Shown here: piece by piece, positions 14,212 through 23,311 of the stretch
Layout: every line of letters begins with the position of its first letter
Position numbering within the stretch: position 1 is the stretch's first letter
Assembly: GCA_016784425.1 (NCBI GenBank)
Contig: JADHUQ010000007.1
Coordinates: forward strand, 1 to 27,665
Direction: 5' to 3'
DNA length: 27,665 bases
Source: Candidatus Delongbacteria bacterium
GTDB taxonomy: Bacteria > CAIWAD01 > BS150m-G50
Program-made: the position numbers and the translations under genes
The notes under the pieces: model-generated
The model's input: the letters and a program-made list of their open reading frames with translations, nothing else
What the model was told of the DNA's origin: nothing
Databases searched by the model: none

Positions 14212-15348
14212 GTGAAACCATTGACACCCGATAACATCACCAATCTGGTACCATATCGCCCTGGAAAACCGATAGAGCAGGTAAAACGGGAACTGGGGCT
14301 GGATAATATCATCAAACTCGCATCCAATGAGAACTCATTTGGGCCATCCCCCCTCGCCATTAAAGCCGCTTGTGATTCACTGCAGGAGATCCATCGCTAT
14401 CCCGATATCAGCTCACCTGAGCTTCGTCAAACCCTGGCGACTCGCTTCCGGATCAAGCCGGACAATGTTATTGTCGGCAGCGGGTCTGAAGGGATAATGG
14501 CAAATATCGTACGTACTTTCCTTTTCGATGATGAGGAAGTTCTGACCTCCGCCGGTTCATTCATTGGCATATATGTTCTGGTAAACTCCCGTGGGGTTAA
14601 ACTTTGCCAGATCCCTCTGCGTGATTACCATTATGATCTGGAGGCAATTGCGGAAGCCATCTCACCAAAAACGAAAATTATCTACCTGGCCAATCCGAAC
14701 AATCCAACCGGTTCCTGGTTCAACCGTTCCGCTTTTGACAGTTTCTATCGGCGGGTTCCTGATAATGTGCTGGTTATTCTCGATGAGGCATATTTTGAAT
14801 TTGCACTGGACCAACCGAATTACCCCGATTCCATGCTCTACCGTTATGACAATGTCATCACGCTGCGAACTTTTTCAAAGGCCTACGGCCTGGCTGGTAT
14901 TCGTATCGGTTACGGACTGGCGGAGGAATCCCTTATCGCCGCTCTGATGAAGGTGAAGCTGCCATTCGAGCCCAGTATCCCCGCTCAGGCAGCCGGTATT
15001 GCCGCTCTTGGTGATCAGGTTTTCCTGGACAGGATTCTGGCAAACAACCGCAGTGAGCTGCCTCGAGTCACCGAAGAGCTGCGCCAACTGGGTTTGCGCG
15101 TTCTGGACAGCGCCGCCAATTTCCTGGCGGTTATCATGGCGGATGAGTTAGAAGTGGATCAACTGGTTGATTACATCCTGCAGCAGGGGATCATCCTGCG
15201 CCCGTTGAAAGCTTTTGGATTACCGCACTGCCTCCGTATCACAATCGGCAAGCCGGATGAGAACAACCGACTGCTGGAGGCGATGCGCAGCTACCTCAGT
15301 GGACAGGAGCACTCCACTAGTGTTTCAGTTCAGCCGGAACAAAGCTGA
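14212..15348 (+). CDS. hisC: Histidinol-phosphate aminotransferase
   Basis: A PLP-dependent class I/II aminotransferase of 378 residues, converting imidazole acetol phosphate to histidinol phosphate. Conserved pieces are ITNLVPYRPGKPIEQVKREL (9-28), KLASNENSFGPSP (35-47), NPNNPTG (161-167), DEAYFEF (191-197) and RTFSKAYGLAGIRIGYG with the PLP lysine Lys223. The frame is open for 72 more codons upstream. That part is repeat DNA and unlike the family, while the GTG at 14212 has GGAG five bases before it (14203-14206). No other histidine gene is nearby. A paralogue acting on aromatic amino acids is possible, since HisC-type enzymes are broad. The next gene follows after 28 bases. Confidence 0.92.
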   Translation: MKPLTPDNITNLVPYRPGKPIEQVKRELGLDNIIKLASNENSFGPSPLAIKAACDSLQEIHRYPDISSPELRQTLATRFRIKPDNVIVGSGSEGIMANIVRTFLFDDEEVLTSAGSFIGIYVLVNSRGVKLCQIPLRDYHYDLEAIAEAISPKTKIIYLANPNNPTGSWFNRSAFDSFYRRVPDNVLVILDEAYFEFALDQPNYPDSMLYRYDNVITLRTFSKAYGLAGIRIGYGLAEESLIAALMKVKLPFEPSIPAQAAGIAALGDQVFLDRILANNRSELPRVTEELRQLGLRVLDSAANFLAVIMADELEVDQLVDYILQQGIILRPLKAFGLPHCLRITIGKPDENNRLLEAMRSYLSGQEHSTSVSVQPEQS

Positions 15349-15376
15349 ATTTATGAACATTGAACCGGGATGAGCC

Positions 15377-16750
15377 ATGCAAGACCTGAGTAATCTGATA
15401 ATCGGTAATGATTTTAAGGTGACGCTGCCGGACGGCCGTCAACTCCCCTATGTTTACTTCGATAACGGCGCCTCCACACCGGCACTGAAAAGTGTGCAAC
15501 GGAAGCTGGAGCAGTTCATTCCCTATTACTCCAGTATTCACAGAGGTTCCGGCTTCAAATCGCGACTGTCCACTCATATTTTTGAGGAGGCCCGCGACAT
15601 CATGCGGAAATTTGTCGGGGCACCCGACAGTGCCATTGTCGCCTTCACCCGCAATGCCACTGAATCTATCAACATGCTGGCTCATTACGCTCGTGTCTTG
15701 CCTGGCAACCAGGTTATCATATCGGAAGCGGAACACCACGCTAATGATCTGCCGTGGCGCGACATCGCCGAAGTAGTGCGGATTCCTGTCGACAATTGTG
15801 GGGTACTTGACCTGGGGTTTCTGGAGCGGAAGCTGGCGCAAGGGGCCGGTGATGTGAAAATAGTCTCGTTGACCGGGGCTTCCAATATCAGTGGTACAGT
15901 GTCTCCCTACCGCGAGGTAGCAGAGCTGGTACACCGCTACGATACTCTGATACACCTCGACGCTGCCCAGCTGGCCCCGCACAAGCCGATCGATATGACC
16001 TCAGCCGGCATCGACTTCGTTTCCCTCTCCGGGCACAAGATGTACGCCCCTTATGGCAGTGGTATCCTGGTGGGGCCCTATGATTTCTTCACCACCTGTT
16101 CGCCGTTGCTGGAAGGAGGTGGTTGCGTGGAGGTGGTAACGACTGATACTGTCATGTGGGCCCCGCCACCGGAACGCCTGGAGGCGGGAACACCCAATGT
16201 CCCCGGCGCCGTGGCGATAGCACAGGCCGCCCGTTCCCTGCAGGCGATCGGGTTTCCCATCCTGGAGGAAAACGAAGAAGAGCTGACGCAATACCTCCTG
16301 CAGGAACTGGAACAGATCCCTGATGTACGCATTATCGGTCATAACGCCGGTTGGGAGCCGGCCAGTCGTCTGGGTGTTATCTCGCTGATTGTCGGCGATC
16401 TGCCGCATGAACTCGTAGGCGCCGTACTGGAATTTGAACATGGTATTGCTACCCGGGGGGGCTGTTTCTGTGCGCATCCCTACATCATCAAGGTGATGGA
16501 GGTTGACGACAAGACGGTGGCGGAATTCACCCGGAGGATGCTCGACGGTGATCACACTCATCGACCCGGATTGGTTCGTTTCAGCCTCGGTCTCTACAAT
16601 ACCCTCGAGGAAGCAAAACGTGCGGTGGCTGCCATCCGCCAGATCAGCCGGCGGGAATTCGTATTGGATTACGAGCTGCACCGCGACAGTGGTGAGTATC
16701 TTCCCCGGGGATTTGACTACAATTTAAAGCAGTACTTCAGTTTCGATTGA
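15377..16750 (+). CDS. Aminotransferase class V, cysteine-desulfurase (SufS)-like enzyme
   Basis: A 457-residue PLP enzyme of the cysteine desulfurase superfamily. Visible landmarks are VYFDNGASTPAL (26-37), the PLP-stacking His120/His121 in SEAEHHAND, HLDAAQLAPH (193-202) and the Schiff-base lysine Lys221 in SLSGHKMYAPYGSG. The putative persulfide cysteine region reads TRGGCFCAHPY (Cys363 and Cys365). SufS has RTGHHCAQP and IscS a longer loop; the double-cysteine loop recalls molybdenum-cofactor sulfurases. It may therefore be a desulfurase, a selenocysteine lyase or a related beta-lyase. No sufBCD or iscU genes are adjacent. It starts 28 bases after hisC, probably in one operon. Confidence 0.85.
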   Translation: MQDLSNLIIGNDFKVTLPDGRQLPYVYFDNGASTPALKSVQRKLEQFIPYYSSIHRGSGFKSRLSTHIFEEARDIMRKFVGAPDSAIVAFTRNATESINMLAHYARVLPGNQVIISEAEHHANDLPWRDIAEVVRIPVDNCGVLDLGFLERKLAQGAGDVKIVSLTGASNISGTVSPYREVAELVHRYDTLIHLDAAQLAPHKPIDMTSAGIDFVSLSGHKMYAPYGSGILVGPYDFFTTCSPLLEGGGCVEVVTTDTVMWAPPPERLEAGTPNVPGAVAIAQAARSLQAIGFPILEENEEELTQYLLQELEQIPDVRIIGHNAGWEPASRLGVISLIVGDLPHELVGAVLEFEHGIATRGGCFCAHPYIIKVMEVDDKTVAEFTRRMLDGDHTHRPGLVRFSLGLYNTLEEAKRAVAAIRQISRREFVLDYELHRDSGEYLPRGFDYNLKQYFSFD

Positions 16751-16764
16751 GACTGAGGCCGTAA

Positions 16765-19700
16765 TCACTCCGGCCCACTCCTGATTTCCAGCACCTCCCC
16801 GTTGCGGGTCAGTACCAGTGCCATTCTGATTGATGAAGCCGGCAGGCCGGTGAGGTTCGTCAACACCCTCTGGTAGATATCCAGTTGAGGTCCATAGGTT
16901 TGACACAGGTGTTGCCGGTAGTTATCCCGGTCGATACCTGACGATTTGAAGTCGATGATGGTTGCCGACAACGGGGCCCCCTCTGTATCACCTTTTATCA
17001 CCACCCGGTCAAAACTGCCCGATATCCACTCCCCTTTATCGGCCAGTTCGAATCTTCTTTCCCGCCAGAGTTCGGCTGTACCGGCCGGTCGGGAAAGCAG
17101 CTCCCTGACAGCAGGGATTTCTGTCAGGATCCGATACTGGCGGCCGACCTCGATTTTTATCGACTCCGGCAACTGAGTACTGTGCTCCCACTCGGCCAGC
17201 AGAGCCTCCGTATCACAATCATCGAGCCATTCAATCCGCTCCAGCAGGGAGTGAATTGCCGTGCCGTAATCAGCCGCAAGGGCGTAATTCTGACTGAAAA
17301 TCGCAGAGGCTTCAAACTCTGAGCTGATCGCTCCACTGGGTGTCACTCTATCCAGACGTCGTCGACGCCCACCGGGCTGCAACTGCAGGGACAGAAGTTT
17401 CGGTGGCCTGACCGGTACGGACTGCTCCTCTGCCGGGTGCAGATACCACCGGGGTTCTCCGGTCTCCCAGGCAATAGTACTGCCAGGTTCATCAGGTTGC
17501 CATCCCATCGCCAGGGTATCCAGGAGGATGGTGGAAAGCCTGGCGGCGCTGGCGCTTTTACCCCGCTCCGGAACAACCAGGTAAAGCCCGTGCACCGCCC
17601 TGGTCATACCGACATACAGCAGGCAAAGACGCTCGTACCATTCCTCCGCTTCCTGACGTTCGAGTTGCCGGTTCAACACCGGATCCGCCCGGGTAAACAG
17701 AATCTGGGGTGTGGTCAGCAGCCAATCCAGACTTGAGCTGTCACCCTGCCCCGTTGCCCGTAAGAGGGGTGTCCTCCTGCCTCCGGCTCCATGCAGCTCC
17801 GGCAGGATGACAATATCATACTGGAGTCCCTTGGACTGGTGCAGTGTCGTTACCTGTACTATCCCGGACGGTAACGGTTCCCTCTTGCGATAATCCCGGA
17901 CAAATTCGATGAAATCGAGTGGAGCCCCCTCCCCCAACTGGTCAAATTCCAGTGCAGCTTCTACCAGTGTCAGCGCCTGTTGCTGTTCTGCAGGGGGCAA
18001 CAGCTGCTGCTGCAACAGCTTGTTCCGCCACCATTCCACCAGCCCGGCATATCCCTGTCGATCGATCGTGCGCAGAACAGACTCACTGACCTGCGCGCGG
18101 CTGCCGGCGAACTCCCTTGCAATCACCAGTGCGAGTGGTGTCATCATTAAATAGCCCCAACCGGCGCTGTCACCTGGATGAGCTGCTGCCCGCACCAGCG
18201 AGAGCAGGCCCTGTACCAGTTGGCTGGCGGCGACCGGCAGCTCTCCCTCCCAGACCGCGGGTATCTGGCGTGACTGCAGGAGATCGACCAGCTCACGACC
18301 GGTTTCATTTTTGCGTACCAGTACTGCACAGCTCCAGCCTCTTTCCCAGGGAGCCAGTTCCGTCAGCAACTCAGCAGTCTGCAGGAAGGTGGCAGCTGTC
18401 TGCAGCGGTTCAGTTTTACCGGGGGGCACGACCTGAAGTTGCGCATACCCGGACCAGCTGGTGCGGGCGGTGGTGTGCTCCCGCCAGGTTTCCTGCCAGC
18501 GATTACTGGCGGCTGCAGGTAGTCCTGCCGCCTTTGGCAGATTGCCGAACACCCGGTTAACCGCTGCAATGATCGGTGGTGCTGAACGCCAGGACTGGCT
18601 CAGTCGTTGACTGGCAATTCGCTCACCGGTCTGATTGTAATGCGCCAGGATGTCATTGAAGAGACTCGCTCTGCCGCCCCGCCAGTTGTAGATCGCCTGT
18701 TTGGTATCGCCGACATAGAAGAGTGACCTGATTCCGCTGTCATCCTGCAGGACTTCGTCCACCAGGTTGGCGATTGCCCGCCACTGAAGACTGCTGGTGT
18801 CCTGGAATTCATCCAGCAACCAGTGATCGATACTGGCGTCAAGTCGATAATCGAGATCCAGACGGGCCGCTGTCTGCTCCTCATCCACCCCGCCACCGGC
18901 CAGGAGGTAGAGTACATCGTTAAAGGAGAGTCGCCCCCGCCGCCGCACCAGCTGATCGTAGGTCTGTTCGAAGGTCATAAGCAGAGCGTGTAGACCCTTT
19001 GTACGCTGTAACTGCGGCGATATAACACGGTTACCGATGTGATTCAACAATACCAGTAACGGTTCGCAACCAGATTTGTCCAACCGGTATCTGCTGCGAG
19101 ATGTCTTGAGGTCTATCCCACCCTGTTGAATCAGAGGAATTTCAGGCAGCAGGCGTTCCAGGAAGTACCTGATCCGCGTGCTGTAAGCCATTCCTTCCTG
19201 GAACTCAATGACCTCTTGACAGAACTCTTTCCAGAACTCCCGGCTCTTGTCATCCATCTCGAGCAACTCAAGCTCCTGGAGCAGCCGATCGGTGGCGTGT
19301 TTGATTTCCTTAATCCCGGTGCTGATCCAGGGGAAACCGCCCGGCCAGATGGTCTCCCGCACACCCCAGGCTTCAGCAAAAGGCAAAAGCTGATAGACTA
19401 CCTGCAACTCGCGTGTAAACTGGTCCAACTGACGGTGAACGGCATACTCGTCTTTACCAGGATTCAACAGGTTATACTGTTCATGCAGAAAGCCGGATCG
19501 ATGACCCGAATCCTGTTGCAGTATCCGCTGCAGAACTTCGACCCGGCTGCGTGAATCGGCATACTCGGACATAATCTCAAAATCACCTCCCAGGCCAAAT
19601 TCAAAGGGAAAGGCCCTCAGGATACTGACGAAAAAACTGTCCAGGGTTCCGATGCGGGTCTGGTGCATTTCACGGATGATGCCCTGCAACAGAACGGATA

Positions 19701-19986
19701 TCTGCTCGACCGTTAAGTTGCTGCCGGTCAGGAGATAGCCATGGATCTGCAGCTCACGGTTGAGTTGAATTCGCTGCTCCTCAATCCGGGCGGCTTCTGC
19801 CAGACGGTTAACGATATCGCTGAAGATTTCACCGGCAGCTTTGCGGGAGAATGTCAGCGCTGCAATTGTGGAGGGGCGGGCGCCGGTTGCCAGCAGACCG
19901 ATGTAGCGGGTTACCAGCTGATAGGTTTTTCCGGCTCCGGCCGAGGCTGCTATGGCAAGGTGTTGCCGACGAGGTAGTGGATTCAT
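16765..19986 (-). CDS. addA: ATP-dependent helicase-nuclease, AddA-like subunit
   Basis: A UvrD/Rep-type superfamily 1A helicase fused to a nuclease, 1073 residues, acting with AddB to resect double-strand breaks. The Walker A motif is AIAASAGAGKTYQL (Lys20). Motif Ia is ALTFSRKAAGEI, motif II LLDEFQDTS (390-398) and motif III VGDTKQAIYNWRGG (425-438). Motif V is TTLHQSKGLQYDIVILPE. The C-terminal PD-(D/E)XK nuclease shows Asp993 (GSFDRV), Asp1012 and Lys1014 (IIDFKSS), then YGPQLDIYQ. So both activities look intact. The ATG overlaps the addB stop as ATGA. The gene converges on the class V aminotransferase with a 14-base gap and no clear terminator. Confidence 0.9.
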   Translation of the reverse strand: MNPLPRRQHLAIAASAGAGKTYQLVTRYIGLLATGARPSTIAALTFSRKAAGEIFSDIVNRLAEAARIEEQRIQLNRELQIHGYLLTGSNLTVEQISVLLQGIIREMHQTRIGTLDSFFVSILRAFPFEFGLGGDFEIMSEYADSRSRVEVLQRILQQDSGHRSGFLHEQYNLLNPGKDEYAVHRQLDQFTRELQVVYQLLPFAEAWGVRETIWPGGFPWISTGIKEIKHATDRLLQELELLEMDDKSREFWKEFCQEVIEFQEGMAYSTRIRYFLERLLPEIPLIQQGGIDLKTSRSRYRLDKSGCEPLLVLLNHIGNRVISPQLQRTKGLHALLMTFEQTYDQLVRRRGRLSFNDVLYLLAGGGVDEEQTAARLDLDYRLDASIDHWLLDEFQDTSSLQWRAIANLVDEVLQDDSGIRSLFYVGDTKQAIYNWRGGRASLFNDILAHYNQTGERIASQRLSQSWRSAPPIIAAVNRVFGNLPKAAGLPAAASNRWQETWREHTTARTSWSGYAQLQVVPPGKTEPLQTAATFLQTAELLTELAPWERGWSCAVLVRKNETGRELVDLLQSRQIPAVWEGELPVAASQLVQGLLSLVRAAAHPGDSAGWGYLMMTPLALVIAREFAGSRAQVSESVLRTIDRQGYAGLVEWWRNKLLQQQLLPPAEQQQALTLVEAALEFDQLGEGAPLDFIEFVRDYRKREPLPSGIVQVTTLHQSKGLQYDIVILPELHGAGGRRTPLLRATGQGDSSSLDWLLTTPQILFTRADPVLNRQLERQEAEEWYERLCLLYVGMTRAVHGLYLVVPERGKSASAARLSTILLDTLAMGWQPDEPGSTIAWETGEPRWYLHPAEEQSVPVRPPKLLSLQLQPGGRRRRLDRVTPSGAISSEFEASAIFSQNYALAADYGTAIHSLLERIEWLDDCDTEALLAEWEHSTQLPESIKIEVGRQYRILTEIPAVRELLSRPAGTAELWRERRFELADKGEWISGSFDRVVIKGDTEGAPLSATIIDFKSSGIDRDNYRQHLCQTYGPQLDIYQRVLTNLTGLPASSIRMALVLTRNGEVLEIRSGPE

Positions 19987-22859
19987 ACACTCCCCACATT
20001 GTCGCCTGACAACAGTGCGGCGGTTACAGGGTCGATTTGCGTAACCGGGGTGCTGGAGAATAGCTCCCTGAATTCATCATACGCCGGTTTCAGAGCGGGC
20101 GGCCAGAAGCGCCCGTTCCGGATATCGCCTATCACACCACGAGCGCAGTCGAGAGCTGAGTTAAGCAGCTCTGGTGTCACATCCGGCCAGGTATAGACAC
20201 CAGCCTCTGCAGCAGTTTTGGGTAAAACGAAATAACCGATTTCATATTGTCCCGGTTCATCCCGGTTGGCCATGGTGTGATACAGAAGGAGTTGCAGATC
20301 GCGCCAGGCAGCTGATTTCCCGCCATCGTTAAAGTGAGCATAGGGACGAGTCTCTTCACCAATCCTGCCCAGATGAACCGCCTGTGGCCGATATTCCTTA
20401 CCGCCGGTCTTGTAATCCAACAGCCGCAAGCGACCATCATCATGCCTGTCGATGCGATCGATGGTACCGGAAATCTGCATACCCTCCAGTTCGAGACACT
20501 GCTCACCGCGAAACTGTTGCTCCACGGCTGCAATACTCCACCCTTGCCGTCGTAACTCCGCTTGTACCGTGGCGGCACGACGCAGTCGCCTCCGCGCAAC
20601 TTCCAGCTGTATCTGCAGGGCGACGGTGAGTTCCCGGCCACAGGTTGCGTGAATCCAGCTACCGGCCTGCTTTAACAACCAATCAGCAATCTCCTTTTCA
20701 TCGGTAGAATCCCTCAGGTTAGAACGACCGAACAGCTCCAGAACTTTGTGACACATTTCACCAAAGAGCACCGGGGATAATTCCCTGACCCGATCATCAA
20801 CCTCCTTGAGTTTCAAAACCCGGGAGAGGTAGAAACGGAAAGGGCAGGCAAGATAGCTGCGAAAGGCTGTAACCGAGAGTGTATCACCATGCTGCAGCTG
20901 GGGTGGCTTCAGTAGCCAGCCGGGTGATTGTGATACACCTCCTGACCGGAAAGCGGACCCGAACAGTTGCTCGACCCGTTCCGGCAACTCTGGAAGAGGG
21001 CATTGAAAAAGTAGTCGCGAGGGACGCAACGGATCACCCCGATTGGAATTTCTGCCGACCAGCAGCTGCAGTCCTGCATCAGCTCCGGAACGGGAAGCGG
21101 CCAGTGCTGACAATAGATACGCGTCTCGGGCAAACCGGGTTTTGTTGTTTTTGAGTCCCAGCTGTTCACGCGCGTTATCCGGCAAAAAGAGATCACCGAC
21201 AACTGTCTCCGGCACAAAGCCATCATTCATCCCGCTGAGCAGCAGGCAGGGAACGTCATTCCAGTGGAGTTCCAACCAGCCTTCCAGCTCGACGCAGCCC
21301 GGTTGTCGCTCAGGTTGATACTTCAGCAGTTTCAGCTCCTGCAACAACAGTTGACCTGCTTCGCCCGGAGTCAGCTGGTAGTTATTGTCCTCCAGTTTTT
21401 CAAAACTGATCAGCAATCCGGCCAGTTGTTCCGCTACCAGCGCATACTCGCGATCCTCAAGCCGATCAGTGTGTAGCTGGCGACCTCCGCTGGCAGCCTG
21501 CAGAAAAGCCCGCAACCCTTCCGGTAGTGACTCCCTGGATTGTTTCAGCAAGGGGATCAGCAATTCCAGTGCTGCCAGCAGATCGGGTGCCTGCTCGCTT
21601 TTTCGGGGGCTGTTATGGAATGCACGTGTACACTCCAGCAGCTGGGAGAAGGTTGCCGGCAGATAGCGATTCTGTATCGTGTCCAACTGTTCCAGTAAGC
21701 CGGTGCTGTCAAACTGTGGAACTTTCTTGAGAAGAGAGATGAAGGTGTGTCGCCGCGCCAGGCGGGCAAAAGCCTCGTAACTGTCCTGCTGGATCAGGTC
21801 GCAGAAACCGACCACCAGGCGGGTGAGATAGTGTGTACTGCAGAGCACACCGGCGGGATTCCAGGCAGCAGTACCGGCTGCAGCGAGCTTGCGTTCAAGA
21901 AAAGGAATCACTTCCGGATTCATCACCCCTAATGCCAGATCATCCACCTTGAGAAGCGCTTCGTCGCCACTCGTATCTATCAAACTGGGAGCAAATTGCG
22001 AACGTACTTTCAGCAACTGGTCGGCCTGGGCGGCAGGCTTATCCGCCAGTCTGATATCAGCTGCCGGCAGGGGAATCACAGCATCCTCCCAGTTGGCTGA
22101 TTGGGGGCGTCCCCAGTTATCAAAGCCGCTGCGCAACTCTGCGGGGGCATGGATGACAACCTCTACAGCAATCATGGCAGACCATGACTCCAGAACACGC
22201 AATGCCAGTGGCAGCGGATCAGGTACAGCCAGCAGAAAAACCCGGCGTATATGTTCCGGCAGTTGCGGTTGTTCCGCCACTCGCAGCTGCGCCAGTTGCT
22301 GATCGATTTTGCCGCGCCGGGAAAGTTGTTCGAGATAGTGCTGCTCCAGATGGGAGAGTTCGCGCCAACGCTCCGGCTCATGATTCCAATCTTCACGGCT
22401 GGCCACCGTAGCGATCGATAATCCCTGCTCACCCAGGTCGTGGCGCAGATGCTGTAGCTTGGTTGCTGTAGCGACAATTCTCCTCAGGGTGGTCTCTGCG
22501 CCGGTCGTAGCATTACTCACTACCGGGAACAGCTCCGGCAAGTCACCCGGATCCACCTGCCGCAGAGCAGCTATCCAGGCTGCCAGCGTCTCCATCCTGC
22601 CGGCAATAGCCTCCGGACCACGATAATCGGTGAGCAGGTTATGGGGTGATATGACCGCCCCCGGCAGGACCGCCCCACCCCGCTTTGCCACGGCGTAAGC
22701 CAGTTGTTCGCGTAACCTGCGACCGGAATTGGCAGTGGGCACTATGATCATTGTATCACGCAGATCGAGCAAACCACCTGTGTGGTCACCCAACAGCAGA
22801 TCACAGGCAGAGGCCAGGAGAGGACGCTTCCAGTCCAGGAAACGGGTCAGCAACGGCAT
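19983..22859 (-). CDS. addB: Helicase-nuclease partner subunit, AddB-like
   Basis: A 958-residue partner of AddA. The N-terminal half (MIIVPTANSGRRLREQLAYA near 37-56) resembles the degenerate helicase-like part of AddB, without a Walker A lysine motif. The C-terminal part opens with the YLACPFRFYLSRVLKLKE segment. It then contains a PD-(D/E)XK nuclease with Asp801 (GTIDRID), Asp815 and Lys817 (LLDYKTGG), and DLQLLLYHTMA. Both subunits thus keep a nuclease site. The three C-terminal cysteines that, with the CPFR cysteine, hold an Fe-S cluster in Bacillus AddB are not seen. It is the first gene of the addB-addA operon, translated from the ATG at 22857-22859 with a weak Shine-Dalgarno. Confidence 0.85.
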   Translation of the reverse strand: MPLLTRFLDWKRPLLASACDLLLGDHTGGLLDLRDTMIIVPTANSGRRLREQLAYAVAKRGGAVLPGAVISPHNLLTDYRGPEAIAGRMETLAAWIAALRQVDPGDLPELFPVVSNATTGAETTLRRIVATATKLQHLRHDLGEQGLSIATVASREDWNHEPERWRELSHLEQHYLEQLSRRGKIDQQLAQLRVAEQPQLPEHIRRVFLLAVPDPLPLALRVLESWSAMIAVEVVIHAPAELRSGFDNWGRPQSANWEDAVIPLPAADIRLADKPAAQADQLLKVRSQFAPSLIDTSGDEALLKVDDLALGVMNPEVIPFLERKLAAAGTAAWNPAGVLCSTHYLTRLVVGFCDLIQQDSYEAFARLARRHTFISLLKKVPQFDSTGLLEQLDTIQNRYLPATFSQLLECTRAFHNSPRKSEQAPDLLAALELLIPLLKQSRESLPEGLRAFLQAASGGRQLHTDRLEDREYALVAEQLAGLLISFEKLEDNNYQLTPGEAGQLLLQELKLLKYQPERQPGCVELEGWLELHWNDVPCLLLSGMNDGFVPETVVGDLFLPDNAREQLGLKNNKTRFARDAYLLSALAASRSGADAGLQLLVGRNSNRGDPLRPSRLLFQCPLPELPERVEQLFGSAFRSGGVSQSPGWLLKPPQLQHGDTLSVTAFRSYLACPFRFYLSRVLKLKEVDDRVRELSPVLFGEMCHKVLELFGRSNLRDSTDEKEIADWLLKQAGSWIHATCGRELTVALQIQLEVARRRLRRAATVQAELRRQGWSIAAVEQQFRGEQCLELEGMQISGTIDRIDRHDDGRLRLLDYKTGGKEYRPQAVHLGRIGEETRPYAHFNDGGKSAAWRDLQLLLYHTMANRDEPGQYEIGYFVLPKTAAEAGVYTWPDVTPELLNSALDCARGVIGDIRNGRFWPPALKPAYDEFRELFSSTPVTQIDPVTAALLSGDNVGSV

Positions 22860-22907
22860 TTTGATAATTCCAGGATCTAGGATAGATGCATAATGTCAAC
22901 TGAATGA

Positions 22908-22950
22908 AATACTATAGTGATGCCCACCTGATATGTCCGTTTATAGTATT
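22908..22950. repeat. Perfect 9-base inverted repeat upstream of addB
   Basis: AATACTATA (22908-22916) and TATAGTATT (22942-22950) are exact reverse complements, 25 bases apart. The left arm contains the candidate addB -10 element on the minus strand. The same core (ATAGTATT) forms the inverted repeat at 13874-13929. Confidence 0.55.
22911..22939 (-). promoter_or_regulatory. Candidate addB promoter
   Basis: On the minus strand CGGACA (plus 22934-22939, four of six) and TATAGT (plus 22911-22916, five of six) are 17 bases apart, leaving a leader of about 45 bases before the addB ATG. A TTGACA nearer the gene (plus 22894-22899) has no -10 at a proper distance. Confidence 0.4.
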
Positions 22951-23214
22951 GCGACAAATAAACAACCGAAACTGCCATAGCCATTGTCAGCAATACTAAA
23001 AACCGATCCTTCTTCGATCTGTCCAAGAGGACATTCTTTTTGAGTATCGGTATATAATAGAGACAGCGGCATCACTTAAAAGTGTTTCCCGAAATGCACT
23101 ATCTCAAATGGTCAGCTAAACTGGGAAAGACTATACCATGTGATGCATGACAAATGCCACGCAAAAGGTCAATTGTTCCGGACATAACCACACCCGGGCG
23201 GGTAAAAGGTGCAG

Positions 23215-23257
23215 AATATAAAACCGGGACAGCCATATCAAGACGACCGTCCCGGTT
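23215..23257 (-). terminator. Intrinsic terminator of the C25-like gene
   Basis: On the minus strand AACCGGGAC (plus 23249-23257) and GTCCCGGTT (plus 23222-23230) form a perfect nine-base-pair stem with an 18-base loop. TTTTATATT follows. It begins 54 bases after the stop codon at 23312. Confidence 0.7.
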
Positions 23258-23311
23258 CAAAGTGTAACTGGCACTGCCGATGACCTGTTGATCGGGCAGC
23301 GTTGTTCCAGG

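Larger units (their letters stand above)
22860..23311. other. Intergenic region between the C25-like gene and addB
   Basis: This 452-base gap contains no plausible coding sequence. Near its right end is a minus-strand terminator for the C25-like gene (23215-23257). Near its left end is a candidate addB promoter (22911-22939) with an inverted repeat. In the middle are a nested structure (ACCGAT at about 23002 with ATCGGT at about 23046, enclosing GTCC-AAGA-GGAC), a palindrome CACTT-AA-AAGTG (23073-23084) and an isolated TATAAT (23053-23058) with no -35 partner. Confidence 0.6.

Noticed and set aside
16757..16775. GGCCG/CGGCC hairpin between the convergent genes as a bidirectional terminator
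   Set aside because: Five-base stem, no T-tract on either strand, and it overlaps the end of addA.
23053..23058. TATAAT as a plus-strand promoter
   Set aside because: No -35 element at 16-18 bases and no plus-strand gene follows.
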